From: Purshia tridentata
Lineage: Eukaryota; Streptophyta; Magnoliopsida; Rosales; Rosaceae
Direction of reading: 5' to 3'
Assembly: GCA_003254885.1 (NCBI GenBank)
Contig: QANT01004299.1
Span: 1 to 64,000 of the forward strand
Length of the DNA: 64,000 bases
The notes beneath the pieces are model-generated. The model had not been told where the DNA came from, did not search any database, and saw only the letters and a program-made list of their open reading frames with translations. Shown one piece after another: positions 62,796-64,000 of the stretch; position 1 is the stretch's first letter, and every line of letters starts with the position of its first letter. The position numbers and the translations under genes were made by a program.

Positions 62796-63621
62796 TAGAG
62801 TGGTGTGGAGTGAGTGTGACAGTGAGGGCTTAAACCTTTTGGGATAATTCTGCCTATGGCGGGAGGACGTAGGATCCTAAATAACAAGAAGATTCCGGAC
62901 CGTTAAAACTTAACGAGGAGAAAGGGGGTGAGAGACAAAACTAATGAATTGCTCGTATGTGTGAATCCGGTTCATCGTTAAAATTTAAAACGGTTTTCTT
63001 TTCTTTACTTTTTTCTATTCTAAATTTTTAGAACTATCAAAATAAACTAGTATTAATTGCATAAAAAATGGTGATTGGACAATAAATTTTGATTTTAACA
63101 AAAATTGTATTTTTAAGTACAACTATTATCCATTTTAGTCCTATATTATTTTTCTTTATAATAATATTTCCATTATTCCTCTTATTGATTTTTTTTTTTT
63201 TAGTCAATTATTCCTCTTATTGGTTGGTGTTTCATGTAATACTCTTTCTTGGTCACTTTAATATATTCTAATTGTTTTTGTTATGGATATAACGAGGATT
63301 CTACGTACTCTAAACACCCTTACACATGGTCAAAAACAAACAAATTAAATGGTATTGGTTTGAATTGTGGTATTTGGGGAAGAATTATAAATTATATTAG
63401 CAGTTTAGCACTACTTTAACTTAGACTGGAAGTGCGTAATAATATATTTACAATAAACAGTTTGTGATAAATATGAGCATCATTTCTCTTCTCATTTGCT
63501 CTACTTTTAAATTACACAACTGAAACCTAATTCAAACAAACACAAGTTGACTAGTAGAGGCATGTCACGACCACGTAGGAGCAAAGCCAGCGATGGCATG
63601 CCCAGCAACTCCCTTACCAAC
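62796..63621. other. Intergenic region between CPSF160 and edge HSP70-like gene
   Basis: CPSF160 promoter sequence, then AT-rich DNA with T-rich runs (63190-63201). No gene is supported apart from the two flanking it. Confidence 0.45.
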
Positions 63622-64000
63622 TTAAAACCTCATCTTTTTCTCATATCCCCTTTGCATTTCTTCTCGTATGTCCCTAGCCCTTTTTCGTACGGCACATACC
63701 TGGCCACAAGAATAACAAATTAAGAGTTAGCAGCATATCATATTCATTTTACAATTTTGAGCCTTAGTAAATATCCCAGAGTTATGGTTTCTTACCTCAT
63801 TTATCCATTCCCTATAATCTCCAGAACTAGCCATTGTAATCCCATTTTCCCGATAGGTGGATTTGTCCTCAACGGAGACACTCAGCATGCTGTGTGCATC
63901 AATAATAAAGCAAACATCAAATTCATGAGCACCCTCCCTACATGGAGGAATACCATGGAGGCTCAACTCACCCAAAAACCGATTATCTAAGGTTGTTCTA
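63622..64000 (-). CDS. Divergent HSP70-like gene, 3' end only (runs off window)
   Basis: Two exons are visible: 63796-64000, open to the window edge, and 63622-63699, joined by a phase-0 GT-AG intron. The frame reads TTLDNRFLGELSLHGIPPCR, then FDVCFIIDAHSMLSVSVEDK. This aligns with the HSP70 substrate-binding domain ([40 protein letters not shown]). Then comes a short basic C-terminus, INE|VCAVRKRARDIREEMQRG..., ending at 63622. Odd points: PPAPRG has become PPCREG, the normally invariant DIDANGIL is IIDAHSML, and the usual helical lid plus EEVD tail is replaced by about 35 unrelated residues. It may be a diverged expressed paralogue or a decaying copy; the upstream part lies outside the window. 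Confidence 0.7.

Noticed and set aside
1-64000. LTR retrotransposon or other virus-like element
   Set aside because: I looked for paired long terminal repeats, primer-binding sites and reverse-transcriptase or capsid motifs in the open frames and saw none.

Overview
The window is plant nuclear DNA from a eudicot, probably a woody rosid. The base composition is AT-rich, the genes carry many GT-AG introns, and CT-rich 5' leaders, AT-rich spacers and short non-autonomous DNA transposons are common. Rosaceae would fit, but I cannot prove the genus from sequence alone. One undetermined base (N) lies at 8217. I see no LTR or virus-like element, no CRISPR array and no organelle insert. I also found no previously undescribed system. 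The clearest larger pattern is a gene order that looks ancestral. | Layout, left to right: an intronless GT47 xyloglucan galactosyltransferase (XLT2 type, minus); an AT-rich spacer with a terminal-inverted-repeat element and a broken HSP70 fragment; a two-exon CDGSH iron-sulfur NEET protein (minus); a 20-exon KEA5-type K+/H+ antiporter (plus); a five-exon RAR1 immunity co-chaperone (plus); a 4.3-kb spacer with a 214-bp tandem duplication; a 27-exon ERECTA-LIKE receptor kinase (plus); a 16-exon TPX2-like protein without the C-terminal half (minus); a tRNA-Ile(AAU); a four-exon ACS10/ACS12-type aminotransferase (plus); an acidic DUF688-like protein with WEEKPGIP motifs (minus); an intronless DUF3475/DUF668 protein of the PSK-simulator family (minus); a roughly 7-kb spacer with no gene I can support; a 26-exon CPSF160 gene spanning 12 kb (minus); and the 3' part of a divergent HSP70-like gene running off the right edge (minus). 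| I rebuilt the exon chains by hand from splice sites and family conservation. KEA5 (571 aa), RAR1 (223 aa), ERL1-like (986 aa), TPX2-like (424 aa), ACS12-like (533 aa), NEET (131 aa) and CPSF160 (1459 aa) all stay in frame from ATG to stop, so the boundaries should be close to right. | These are mostly unrelated housekeeping, development and defence genes, not a pathway cluster. By my recollection of Arabidopsis locus numbers, two Arabidopsis chromosome 5 neighbourhoods (about At5g51660-51720 and At5g62220-62240) are interleaved here in collinear order. That is what one expects of an unduplicated ancestral segment whose Arabidopsis copies lost genes reciprocally.
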